Shown: positions 17,599 to 26,545 of the stretch, piece by piece
Numbering within the stretch: position 1 is the first letter of the stretch
Layout of the letters: every line of letters starts with the position of its first letter
Assembly: GCA_021153985.1 (NCBI GenBank)
Contig: JAJKJM010000041.1
Location: forward strand, 1-64,000
Direction of reading: 5' to 3'
Length of the DNA: 64,000 nucleotides
Source of the DNA: Polaromonas sp.
GTDB taxonomy: Bacteria; Pseudomonadota; Gammaproteobacteria; Burkholderiales; Burkholderiaceae_C
The notes under the pieces: model-generated
Database searches by the model: none
What the model was told of the DNA's origin: nothing
What the model saw: the letters and a program-made list of their open reading frames with translations, nothing else
Translations under genes and position numbers: made by a program

Positions 17599-17646
17599 AG
17601 CAACAAACGTTGCCATAACAACTCAATTCGTTGCCTAATAGGCAAC
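17588..17646. promoter_or_regulatory. Phased operator array (three GTTGC sites, 21-bp periodicity)
   Basis: 17588 GTTGCTATATTAGCAAC (palindrome), 17609 GTTGCCATAACAACTCA (left half-site), 17630 GTTGCCTAATAGGCAAC (palindrome). Confidence 0.7.
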
Positions 17647-17684
17647 ATCACCAACCCTGCAAAAGTCGAACCAGACACGAGACG

Positions 17685-18290
17685 ATGAGCGCAGCACTAT
17701 CAGCCCTCTTTGGAGGTGAAATCAAGCCCAAACTGCTGCAGGCCCTCTTCTTCGGCCCGCACAAGACCTATCACTTGCGTGGTTTGGCAAACGAGGTGGG
17801 CTCGAACGCGGGCAACGTTTCCCGTGCGCTGCCGGCGCTGCTCCAAACACACCTCGTGAAGGTGGTGCACGACGCCCGCGGTGCCCAGTACCAGGCGGAC
17901 GAATCCAGTCCGCTGTACCAGCCGCTGCGCCAGCTCCTGCTGGCCGACAGCGCGCTTGTAAACGACCTGAGGGCCGTCGCAGAGGAGTTGTCCGTCGAGG
18001 ACGCGTTTGTCTTCGGCTCGGTCGCCCGGGGCACCGATGGACCCGACAGCGATGTGGACGTGCTGGTCATCGGAGACATCTCGTCGGTAAAGGCCATGGC
18101 CGCATTCAGGCCGGTGGCGCGCAAGCATGCCCGCGAGGTCAACGTCATGGCGGTGTCGCGAAAGGAGATGGAGCAGCGCACCGCTCAGGGCGCCGAGTTC
18201 TGGAAAGACGTCTGGCAGAATCGCCGGATTCCCCTGAAAGGCCCTGCAGATGTCCCTGAGGTCGGCAAACGAAATCAACCAGGCCAATAG
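17685..18290 (+). CDS. wHTH-minimal nucleotidyltransferase (MNT) protein, antitoxin-like
   Basis: N-terminal winged-helix 'KTYHLRGLANEVGSNAGNVSRALPALLQTHLVKVVHDARGAQYQ'; NTase motif 'FGSVARGTDGPDSDVDVLVIGD'. Confidence 0.85.
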   Translation: MSAALSALFGGEIKPKLLQALFFGPHKTYHLRGLANEVGSNAGNVSRALPALLQTHLVKVVHDARGAQYQADESSPLYQPLRQLLLADSALVNDLRAVAEELSVEDAFVFGSVARGTDGPDSDVDVLVIGDISSVKAMAAFRPVARKHAREVNVMAVSRKEMEQRTAQGAEFWKDVWQNRRIPLKGPADVPEVGKRNQPGQ

Positions 18291-18708
18291 CGGCAAGGCC
18301 TTCCGGCAGGCGCCCGCCGACAAGACCTTTGTTCAGAACATGGTGCGAGAGGCCCACGCGCGCCGCAAAGACTCTCAAAACAAGTCGGTCAGTACCGGGC
18401 TTCGCATCGACGCCTGTCACGACGCCGCCCTGATGCTTTCTCTGGCGGTGCTCAACGCCGGCGGGCTACGCGGCACGGCGGCCCCTGGCCACCATGCCAA
18501 CGCCCTTGAGGCCGCATGCCAGGCAGTAGGTGCGCCACTGACAGTCTTCGATGAACTTGACGCTGTGCTCCGTCTGCGAAACACAAAGTACGACGGCAGC
18601 TTTCTCTCTGAGCAGGATCTGAAGACCGCGGATGCCGCTTATGTGCGCTTCGAGCCTCTGGTGATGGATTGGTTCGAGAAGAAGCACTCGGCTCTATTCA
18701 AGCCCTAA
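18250..18708 (+). CDS. HEPN-like partner of MNT protein (putative toxin)
   Basis: All-helical small protein with 'LDAVLRLRNTKYDGSFLSEQDL' (HEPN-like R-N-x-x-Y motif), overlapping the MNT gene by 41 nt. Confidence 0.65.
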   Translation: MSLRSANEINQANSGKAFRQAPADKTFVQNMVREAHARRKDSQNKSVSTGLRIDACHDAALMLSLAVLNAGGLRGTAAPGHHANALEAACQAVGAPLTVFDELDAVLRLRNTKYDGSFLSEQDLKTADAAYVRFEPLVMDWFEKKHSALFKP

Positions 18709-18801
18709 TGGCGCCAAGCCCACCATGGGCTTAGCGGCTGCGTTACATCATCTGCTGCATACCCCCTTCGGGGCCCGGCACTGCGCCAGCGGCCCAGACG
18801 T

Positions 18802-18837
18802 AAAAAAGCCGGCGCACCCGCAAGGGATGCACCGGCT
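18802..18837 (-). terminator. Rho-independent terminator of DoxX gene (minus strand)
   Basis: Minus strand AGCCGGTGCATCCCTTGCGGGTGCGCCGGCTTTTTT. Confidence 0.85.
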
Positions 18838-18853
18838 GATATTGAAGACTTGC

Positions 18854-19258
18854 TTACTTGCGCGAACGAAGCGCGTCCACGCCCCACGCCCCGCCGCCAG
18901 CTGCCGCAAAGAACAGAAACACAAAGCAGAACAACACAGCCGACTCGCCGCCATTCAGCATGGGTGACAGCGCAAATCCCTTGGACGCATGGCCCATGAA
19001 ATAGGCAAATGCCAGAAGGCCCGACAACACAAACGCCACAGGGCGCGTGAACAAGCCGATCAACAGCAGCAAACCGCCAAAGAGCTCAAGAATCCCGGCA
19101 AAGCCAATCAGCGACAACACCTGCAAGCCATCGAAATAGGCCACGTGGGGAAAGCCCAGCAGCTTGGCTGTGCCATGTTGAATCAGCAAATAAGCGGAAA
19201 CAATGCGAAGCACCGACAAGGCGCGTGAAGTCAGTTGGTCGTTTTGGGCAAAAGCCAT
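18854..19258 (-). CDS. DoxX family membrane protein
   Basis: 'ALSVLRIVSAYLLIQHGTAKLLGFPH...GFAGILELFGGLLLLIGLFTRPVAFVLSGLLAFAYFMGH'. Confidence 0.9.
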   Translation of the reverse strand: MAFAQNDQLTSRALSVLRIVSAYLLIQHGTAKLLGFPHVAYFDGLQVLSLIGFAGILELFGGLLLLIGLFTRPVAFVLSGLLAFAYFMGHASKGFALSPMLNGGESAVLFCFVFLFFAAAGGGAWGVDALRSRK

Positions 19259-19307
19259 GGGATTCCCTCCGTTAAAAGGGTGTCTGACAGGCATGCCCTG
19301 AAAAAGT

Positions 19308-20258
19308 TCAGCGCGGCTGGGCAAGTTTCTGGCGGGGCTTGGCCGCACCCGAGGCGGGGCCTGCGCCAGCCACCGTGCTTTTTTCCGCCAGCAATTGCAC
19401 CAGGTGCTGCCGGATCACCGAGGTGATGTGCTCACGCTTGCCTTGCTCCAGCATGCCGATCAGCCGCGTCGCGGGCCTGCCCGGCAGCGGCAGCACGCGC
19501 AGCAGCGCATCGTTGGCCCAGTCGGCGTTCTTCACGTGCGGCACGATGGTCACGCCGACGTTCTGGCGCACCAGGTCGATGATGGCCGAGAGCGAACTGA
19601 GCTCCAGGAAGTCTTGCGGCGCCAGGCCCAGCTTGCGCAAAGTCTGCTCGATGCGCATGCCGCTGGGTGTGCGTCGGTCGAAGCGCAAAAAGGGTTGCTC
19701 ACGCAGCAGCTTCTTGAAGTCGCTGCCCGGCGGCGCGATCCGCGAGCTCGCGACCACCGTCAGTGGCTCGGTATAAAGCGGCGTCCAGCGCATGCCTTTT
19801 CGCTCTTGCGGCGAGTCATCGACAAAGATCGCCGCGTCCAGCGCGCCGCTCTTGACGCTGTTCGCCAGGCCGCTGGATTCCTGCATCACCAGCCGTACAT
19901 TGAGGCGCGGATACAGCGGCTTCATCCTGACCACGGTGTTTGACAGCAAGCCCATCGCCGTCACGATGGAACCCACCGTCACCGTGCCGGCAATCTCGCC
20001 CTCACCGTCCAGGCCTTCGCGCATCTGGTCGTAATAGCCAACGATTTTTTCGGCATGCGCGACCAGCGCCCGGCCGGCATCCGACAGCATCACCCCGCGC
20101 CCCGACCGCTCGAACAACACGGTCTTGAGTTCGGTCTCCAGTGCGCGCATCTGCAACCCGACCGCGGCCTGCGTCAACGCGACGCGATCCGCCGCCGCGG
20201 CAAATGAGCCGCCTTCCGCGACCACCAGAAATGTCTTCAGAAACCGGATGGTGCTCAT
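19308..20258 (-). CDS. LysR family transcriptional regulator
   Basis: 'IRFLKTFLVVAEGGSFAAAADRVALTQAAVGLQMRALETELKTVLFERSGRGVMLSDAG'. Confidence 0.95.
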   Translation of the reverse strand: MSTIRFLKTFLVVAEGGSFAAAADRVALTQAAVGLQMRALETELKTVLFERSGRGVMLSDAGRALVAHAEKIVGYYDQMREGLDGEGEIAGTVTVGSIVTAMGLLSNTVVRMKPLYPRLNVRLVMQESSGLANSVKSGALDAAIFVDDSPQERKGMRWTPLYTEPLTVVASSRIAPPGSDFKKLLREQPFLRFDRRTPSGMRIEQTLRKLGLAPQDFLELSSLSAIIDLVRQNVGVTIVPHVKNADWANDALLRVLPLPGRPATRLIGMLEQGKREHITSVIRQHLVQLLAEKSTVAGAGPASGAAKPRQKLAQPR

Positions 20259-20476
20259 GCGTAGGTCAGCTTCAGGCGAACTCGATTCAAAAGAATAACT
20301 TTATCATCTCCAAACATAATATAGATATATTTTTTAAACCGGTTGGAGAACAATCCGCTTTAACAGGGCCTTAACAGGGTTGTGTGACGGGCACGTGTCT
20401 CTCGCCATCGCAACACATCGCCCTTGCAGTGCGGCATCTACAGGCCGCTTTTGGATATCTCTTTTTGTGGGTGGTG

Positions 20477-21382
20477 ATGTATATGTCCGAAGTGCTCTCA
20501 ACGACTGCCGCAACGGCTTCAACCCCGTCTTTCGGCGACCAGCGCGCCGCCGCCATCTACGACCTGGGCCACAGCACGATCTTTGCCTCGCGCACCGACC
20601 CGCGCTTTTCCTACTGCACTTATGCCCCGCCGCAGCTCCACGAATCGAAACAGCCCATGCAACTGGTAGTGGTGGTGCACGGCACGGGGCGCGCCTTCAC
20701 CGAATACCGCGACGCCTTCGCCGCCTTCGCCAAATGGAACGACTGCGTTGTGCTGTGCCCGCTCTTCCCCGCCGGCCCGCAGGGCGATGGCAACCGCGAC
20801 GGCTTCAAGCACCTGCGCGAAGACGACATCCGCTATGACCAGATCCTGCTGAGCATGGTCGATGAGGTCGCCGCCAAGTTCGGCTGCGATTTCTCCAAGT
20901 TCGCGCTCTTTGGTTATTCCGGCGGCGGCCAGTTCGTCAACCGCTTCGGCCTGCTGCACCCCGAGCGCCTCTGGGCCCTCTCCATTGGCGCGCCGGGCTC
21001 TGTCACTTTGATCGACAACCAGCAGGACTGGTGGGTCGGCGTGCGTGATTTTGAAAAGCGCTTCGGCAAAGCGCTGAACCTCGCCGCACTCAAAGCCTTG
21101 CCGGTTCACATGGTGGTCGGCAAGGCCGACATGGAAACCTGGGAAATCACCCACCGCGAAGGCGGAAAGTTCTTCATGGCCGGCGCCAACGACGCAGGTC
21201 GCACCCGCCCCGAGCGGCTGGAAACATTGCGCCAGTCGTTTGCAAACGCCGGCGTCAATGTCACTCTGGACCTGGTCGACAACGTTCCCCACGACGGCCT
21301 GGCCTGTGTCGACACGGTGCAGGACTTCCTGGCGGACGTGCTCGGTACGATGCGCGGCAAAGCGGCAAGCCAGGCCCGGTAA
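20477..21382 (+). CDS. Alpha/beta hydrolase
   Basis: 'VVVVHGTGR', nucleophile elbow 'LFGYSGGGQFVNRFG', 'PVHMVVGKAD', late His 'PHDGLAC'. Exact start uncertain (20477 or 20483). Confidence 0.82.
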   Translation: MYMSEVLSTTAATASTPSFGDQRAAAIYDLGHSTIFASRTDPRFSYCTYAPPQLHESKQPMQLVVVVHGTGRAFTEYRDAFAAFAKWNDCVVLCPLFPAGPQGDGNRDGFKHLREDDIRYDQILLSMVDEVAAKFGCDFSKFALFGYSGGGQFVNRFGLLHPERLWALSIGAPGSVTLIDNQQDWWVGVRDFEKRFGKALNLAALKALPVHMVVGKADMETWEITHREGGKFFMAGANDAGRTRPERLETLRQSFANAGVNVTLDLVDNVPHDGLACVDTVQDFLADVLGTMRGKAASQAR

Positions 21383-21414
21383 CGCCAGGCCGGCCCAGAA
21401 CCTGAAGACCGACC

Positions 21415-22359
21415 ATGCTACGTTTTGCGCTGGCCCGCCTGATGATGGCGATACCGACCCTGCTGATCGTGGCAGTGGCGGTGTTCGTGCTGATCCGGCT
21501 CATTCCAGGCGACCCGGCGCAATTGCTGCTGGGCGATCTCGCCGACCCCATCCGCCTGGCCGACCTTCGCGCCCAGCTCGGCCTCGACAAAAGCTGGCCG
21601 GTGCAGTTCGGCATCTGGAGCCGGCATGTGCTGGGCGGCGACCTCGGTGTCTCCATCAACACCGGCGAGCCTGTTTTGCAACTGGTGCTGAGCCGCTTTC
21701 TCGTCAGCGCGCAGATCGTGCTGGTGGCCGTGTTCTTTGCCACCCTGGTCGCGGTGCCCGCCGGCATGATCGCCGCCTGGAAGCAAAACCGCCTGCCCGA
21801 CCTGATGCTGGTCGGCACGGCCACGCTGCTGGTGTCCATCCCCACCTTCTGGCTGGGCCTGTTGCTGCTGCTCTTTTTTGGCCTGAAGCTCGAATGGCTG
21901 CCCGTGGTCGGTTATGTCTCCGTCATGAGCGACTGGAAGTCGGGCCTGCTGTACCTGCTGATGCCCATCCTCACGCTGTTCCTGCATGAGATCGGCGTGC
22001 TGATCCGCATGGCCAGGGCCAGCACGCTGGAAGTGCTGCGATTGGACTACATCACGCACGCACGCGCCAAGGGCCTGTCGGAGCGTGCCGTGCTGGTGCA
22101 CCACGCATTTCGCAACTCCTTCGGCCCGACCTGGACTTTGATCGGCCTGGTGCTGGGCAACCTGCTGGGCGGTGTGGCCGTCGTGGAAACGGTCTTCACC
22201 ATCCCAGGCCTGGGCCGCCTGCTGGTCGACGCGATTTTTGCGCGCGACTACCCGGTGATCCAGGGCTGCCTGCTGCTGGTGGCGGTGATCTACGTGGTCA
22301 CCAACCTGGTGATCGACCTCTGCTATCCCCTCTTCGACCCCCGGGTGCTCGCAGAATGA
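21415..22359 (+). CDS. Dipeptide/oligopeptide-type ABC transporter permease (DppB/OppB-like)
   Basis: 'RFALARLMMAIPTLLIVAVAVFVLIRLIPGDPAQLLLGD', 'VLVHHAFRNSFGPTWTLIGL'. Confidence 0.93.
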   Translation: MLRFALARLMMAIPTLLIVAVAVFVLIRLIPGDPAQLLLGDLADPIRLADLRAQLGLDKSWPVQFGIWSRHVLGGDLGVSINTGEPVLQLVLSRFLVSAQIVLVAVFFATLVAVPAGMIAAWKQNRLPDLMLVGTATLLVSIPTFWLGLLLLLFFGLKLEWLPVVGYVSVMSDWKSGLLYLLMPILTLFLHEIGVLIRMARASTLEVLRLDYITHARAKGLSERAVLVHHAFRNSFGPTWTLIGLVLGNLLGGVAVVETVFTIPGLGRLLVDAIFARDYPVIQGCLLLVAVIYVVTNLVIDLCYPLFDPRVLAE

Positions 22360-23177
22360 AAAAGTTTCTCACTCCCCAGGCGCTGATCGGCCTGTTTATC
22401 GTGGGCCTCATCCTCACGGCGGCCGTCCTGGCTTTTCTCTGGACCCCGCACGATCCGCTCAAGATCAACTTCATGGCGCGCCTCAAGCCACCGAGCGCAA
22501 GCTACTGGCTGGGCACCGACGAGTTCGGCCGGGACGAACTCTCGCGGCTGATGGCAGGCGCTTCCAACAGCGTGTGGATCAGCTTCCTGACCGTCCTGTT
22601 TTCCATCACCATAGGCACCGCCATCGGTGTGCTGACAGGTTTTGTGCGCGGCTGGACAGACCGCATCATCATGGCCTTTATCAATGCCCTGCTGGCCTTC
22701 CCCGGCCTGCTGCTGGCACTGGCACTGCTCGCTGTCTTTGGCGCCAATAAGTACGGCATCATCCTGGCGCTGGGGCTGGCCTACACGCCATCTGTCACGC
22801 GCATCGTGCGCGGCACGGTGATGTCGCTGCGTGAAAAAGAATTCATCGAATCCTCGCGCGTGCTGGGCAACTCCGAGCTGTACACCATGTTCCGCCATGT
22901 ACTGCCCAACTGCGTGGCGCCGCTCACGGTGCTGGCCACCTCGATGTTCGGCTGGGTCATCCTGGCGGAAAGCTCGCTGTCCTTTCTGGGCCTGGGCGTG
23001 CCGCCGCCCGCGCCCACCTGGGGCAATATGCTGGCCGCAGCCCGGCCCTTTATGGCGCAGGCGACTTACCTCTCCATCTTCCCGGGCCTGTGCATTGCGC
23101 TCACGCTGCTGGGCATCAACTTCCTGGGTGACGCGGTGCGCGACCTGCTGGACCCGCGCATGAGGGGCATCGAATGA
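22356..23177 (+). CDS. Dipeptide/oligopeptide-type ABC transporter permease (DppC/OppC-like)
   Basis: 'YWLGTDEFGRDELSRLMAGASNSVWISF', 'SFLGLGVPPPAPTWGNML'; 4-nt overlap with previous gene. Confidence 0.93.
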   Translation: MKKFLTPQALIGLFIVGLILTAAVLAFLWTPHDPLKINFMARLKPPSASYWLGTDEFGRDELSRLMAGASNSVWISFLTVLFSITIGTAIGVLTGFVRGWTDRIIMAFINALLAFPGLLLALALLAVFGANKYGIILALGLAYTPSVTRIVRGTVMSLREKEFIESSRVLGNSELYTMFRHVLPNCVAPLTVLATSMFGWVILAESSLSFLGLGVPPPAPTWGNMLAAARPFMAQATYLSIFPGLCIALTLLGINFLGDAVRDLLDPRMRGIE

Positions 23178-24853
23178 ACCAGCTCGTGGATGTCTCGGGC
23201 CTGAGCCTTTCCATCGGCAAGGGCGGCCGCGAAATCGTGCGCAACGTGTCCTTTACCGTTGCACCCGGCGAAATCGTCGGCATCGTCGGTGAATCCGGCA
23301 GCGGCAAAACCCAGGCGGCACGGGCCATCATGGGCCTCACGCCACCGCCGCTGGTGCGCAGCGCAGGCCGCATTGTGTTTGAAGGCGAAGACATGGCGGC
23401 TGTCAGCGACGCCCGTTTGCGCCAGCTGCGCGGCGCGCGCATCGGCATGGTGTTCCAGGAGCCGATGACCTCGCTCAATCCGTCGATGACGATTGGCCGG
23501 CAGCTTGATGAAGGCCTGGCCTTGCACCGGCCTGAGCTTTCGCCAGCGGCGCGGCGCGACAAGGCGCTCGCCATGCTCGCACGCGTCGGCATCACCGACC
23601 CGCAGGCCGCACTCGCCGCCTGGCCGCATGAATTTTCCGGCGGCATGCGCCAGCGCATGATGCTGGCCTCGGTCATGCTGCTGGAGCCCGCGCTGCTGAT
23701 CGCCGACGAGCCCACCACCGCGCTGGACGCGCTGGTGCAGCGCGACGTGCTGGAGCTGATGGTCGGCCTGACACGTGAACACAACACCGCCGTGCTGCTG
23801 ATCAGCCACGACCTGCCCATGGTCGCGCGCTACACCCAGCGCATGATCGTCATGCAGCAAGGCGAAGTGGTGGAAGCCGGCGACACCGCCGCCCTACTGG
23901 CCGGCCCCAAGCAGGACTACACCCGCAAGCTGCTCGAAGCCATCCCGCGGCGGCAAACCGCGCGCAGGATTGCTGATGAACAGCCTGTTATCGAAGTGCG
24001 TGGCCTGGTCTTCGACTACCCCGGCAAACGCCGGCTGTTTGCCAGGTCCACCGCCAAACGCGTGCTGCACGGCATCGACCTGGTGGTGCGCCCGCGCGAG
24101 ATCGTCGCGGTGGTGGGCGGCTCCGGTTCGGGCAAAACCACGTTGGGCCGCGCGATTGCAGGCCTGATCAAACCGACCGAAGGCGACATCCGCTTCCGTG
24201 GCCGCTCGATTGCACGCAGCGATGCGGGCTGGCTGGACTACCGGCTCAACTGCCAGATGGTTTTCCAGGACCCGTATTCATCGCTCAACCCGCGCATGAG
24301 CATTGGCCAGCTGGTCGGCGAAGGGCTGCGGCTGGTGCCCGGCCTCACGTCTGCCGAGCGGCAGGCGCGTGTTGCCAAGATGCTGGACGAAGTTGGGTTG
24401 CAGCCCCAACATGCAACGCGTTATGCGCATGAGCTCTCGGGCGGCCAGCGCCAGCGCGTGGCCATTGCCCGTGCATTGATACGCGAGCCGGCCTTTGTGA
24501 TTGCCGACGAGCCGGTGTCCGCGCTTGACGTGACGGTGCGCGCCCAGGTGCTGGCGCTGCTGGCCGAGCTGCAGGAACGCCACGGCTTTGCCTGCCTCTT
24601 CATCAGCCATGACCTTGGCGTGGTCGAGCAGGTGGCCGACCGCGTCATTGTGATGCAGGCCGGCCAGATCATCGAGCAAGGCAGCCGCGACGAAGTCTTT
24701 GACCAGCCCCAGCACGCCTACACACGCAAGCTGCTCTCGGCCATCCCCGCGCTCACGCCCACCGGCCAGGGCGGGATGCAACTCAGGTGGCGCTTTGACG
24801 AACCCGATGCGCCAGCGGGCGCCATGAATCCCGTACATCCCCTTCCGGTCTGA
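23174..24853 (+). CDS. Fused dipeptide-type ABC transporter ATPase (two NBDs, GsiA-like)
   Basis: Two Walker A (GESGSGKTQ, GGSGSGKTT) and two signature motifs (FSGGMRQR, LSGGQRQR). Confidence 0.95.
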   Translation: MNQLVDVSGLSLSIGKGGREIVRNVSFTVAPGEIVGIVGESGSGKTQAARAIMGLTPPPLVRSAGRIVFEGEDMAAVSDARLRQLRGARIGMVFQEPMTSLNPSMTIGRQLDEGLALHRPELSPAARRDKALAMLARVGITDPQAALAAWPHEFSGGMRQRMMLASVMLLEPALLIADEPTTALDALVQRDVLELMVGLTREHNTAVLLISHDLPMVARYTQRMIVMQQGEVVEAGDTAALLAGPKQDYTRKLLEAIPRRQTARRIADEQPVIEVRGLVFDYPGKRRLFARSTAKRVLHGIDLVVRPREIVAVVGGSGSGKTTLGRAIAGLIKPTEGDIRFRGRSIARSDAGWLDYRLNCQMVFQDPYSSLNPRMSIGQLVGEGLRLVPGLTSAERQARVAKMLDEVGLQPQHATRYAHELSGGQRQRVAIARALIREPAFVIADEPVSALDVTVRAQVLALLAELQERHGFACLFISHDLGVVEQVADRVIVMQAGQIIEQGSRDEVFDQPQHAYTRKLLSAIPALTPTGQGGMQLRWRFDEPDAPAGAMNPVHPLPV

Positions 24854-24869
24854 TTTTTAGGAGCTTCTT

Positions 24870-26426
24870 ATGCTTTCGATGCGATTGAAATTTCTGAGTG
24901 CTGCCGTACTGGCGGCCTGTTCCGCAGCCCAGGCGCAGACCCCGCAGATCGTCGTCGCACAACCGGCCGACATCCGCTCGACCAACCCCGGCGTCAACCG
25001 CGACAACACCACCGACGGCGTGGTGCTCAACGTCGTCGAAGGCCTGGTCGCCTATCACGAGAACGGCACCGTCGGCCCGCTGCTGGCGCGCTCAATCGTC
25101 GTCAGCCCCGACGGCCTGACCTACATCTTCAAGCTGCGCACCAACGTGAAGTTTCACAACGGCGAACCCATGACCTCGGCCGATGTGCTGTGGAGCTGGA
25201 AGCGCTACACCGACCCCAAAACCGACTGGCGCTGCCTCAGTGAATTTGACGGCCGCTCCGGCATCAAAGTGACCTCCGTCACCGCGCCCGACGCACAGAC
25301 CGTGGTCATGCAGCTGGACAAACCTTCGGCCGTCTTTCTCGACAACCTGGCCCGCACCGATTGCGGCATGACGGCCATCCTCCACAAGAAATCCGTCAAG
25401 GAAGACGGCAGCTGGGACAAGCCCATCGGCACCGGGCCCTTCAAGTTTGAGGAATGGAAGCGCGGCGAATACGTCACGCTCAGCGCCTTCGCCGATTACC
25501 AGTCGCCCCCCGGCACCAAGCCCGACGGCTACCTTGGCGTCAAGAAGCCGCTGGTTGAGCAGGTCAAGTTCTTGACCGTTCCCGACATGTCGACCTCCAA
25601 GGCCGGCCTGCAGTCCGGCGCCATTGATGCGGGCCAGATCACATCGTCCGATGTGCAGGAGCTCAAGGCCAACAAGAACCTCAACGTGGTCGCCGCCGTG
25701 GACGCAGGCAAAAACACGCTGCTGATGCAGACCAACGACCCGCTGCTCAAGGACGAGCGCATCCGCCAGGCGATTGCCCTGTCGCTGGACATGAACCAGC
25801 TCGTCGCGGCTTCGTCCGAAGGCCTGGCACGCGTCAACAACTCGGCGATCCAGGACACCTCAGCCTTCTACACCGCTGCCCAGAAGAAAGGCTACCGCTA
25901 CGACCCGGCCAAAGCCAAGCAGCTGTTGGAAGAGGCCGGCTACAAAGGCCAGCCTATCGTGATCCAGGCCAACAAGCGTGCGCATGTGCCGAGTTTTTCC
26001 GTCGCGGTCATGAGCCAAGCCATGATGCAGGCCGTCGGCATCAACGCGCAGATCGAAGTGCTTGAATGGGCCACGCAACTGGACCGCTACAACAGCGGCA
26101 ACTACCAGATTAGCTCCTTCACCTATTCGTCGCGCCTGGACCCGGCCCTGAGTTACGAGCAGTTCTCCGGCCCCAAGGCCAAGCAGCCGCGCAAGGTGTG
26201 GGACGACCCGGCTGCGCAGAAGCTGATCGACCAGAGCTTCGCCGAAGCCGACCCGAAAAAGCGCCAGGCCCTGTTTGACCAGCTGCACGCGATGATGATC
26301 GCGAAAACGCCGCTGATCATCCTCTACAACGTGACCGATTCGTGGGCCGTGCGCAAGCGCGTGTCCGGATTCACGGTGTGGGAAGGCAAGCCGCTGCTCT
26401 GGAATACGAAGCTGGCCGCCAAGTAA
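24870..26426 (+). CDS. ABC transporter substrate-binding protein (peptide/SBP_bac_5 family)
   Basis: Signal peptide, 'LARSIVVSPDGLTYIFKLRTNVKFHNGEPMTSADVLWSWKRY'. Confidence 0.94.
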   Translation: MLSMRLKFLSAAVLAACSAAQAQTPQIVVAQPADIRSTNPGVNRDNTTDGVVLNVVEGLVAYHENGTVGPLLARSIVVSPDGLTYIFKLRTNVKFHNGEPMTSADVLWSWKRYTDPKTDWRCLSEFDGRSGIKVTSVTAPDAQTVVMQLDKPSAVFLDNLARTDCGMTAILHKKSVKEDGSWDKPIGTGPFKFEEWKRGEYVTLSAFADYQSPPGTKPDGYLGVKKPLVEQVKFLTVPDMSTSKAGLQSGAIDAGQITSSDVQELKANKNLNVVAAVDAGKNTLLMQTNDPLLKDERIRQAIALSLDMNQLVAASSEGLARVNNSAIQDTSAFYTAAQKKGYRYDPAKAKQLLEEAGYKGQPIVIQANKRAHVPSFSVAVMSQAMMQAVGINAQIEVLEWATQLDRYNSGNYQISSFTYSSRLDPALSYEQFSGPKAKQPRKVWDDPAAQKLIDQSFAEADPKKRQALFDQLHAMMIAKTPLIILYNVTDSWAVRKRVSGFTVWEGKPLLWNTKLAAK

Positions 26427-26450
26427 GCGTTCCACTTTGGTTCTCATTTG

Positions 26451-26478
26451 CCTTGATGCGCAGGCCAGCGCATCAAGG
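26451..26478 (+). other. Intercistronic stem-loop between SBP and C45 peptidase genes
   Basis: CCTTGATGCGC-AGGCCA-GCGCATCAAGG, perfect 11-bp stem without a strong U-tract. Confidence 0.75.
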
Positions 26479-26545
26479 TTTGGACAGGCACGCCTTGCGG
26501 TGGCCGTCATCTCTCTTCACGCAACTTCTTCCGGCAGCACAGCAC

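Noticed and set aside
18715-18735. AAGCCCACCATGGGCTT hairpin after the HEPN-like gene as a terminator
   Set aside because: Short stem and no U-tract.
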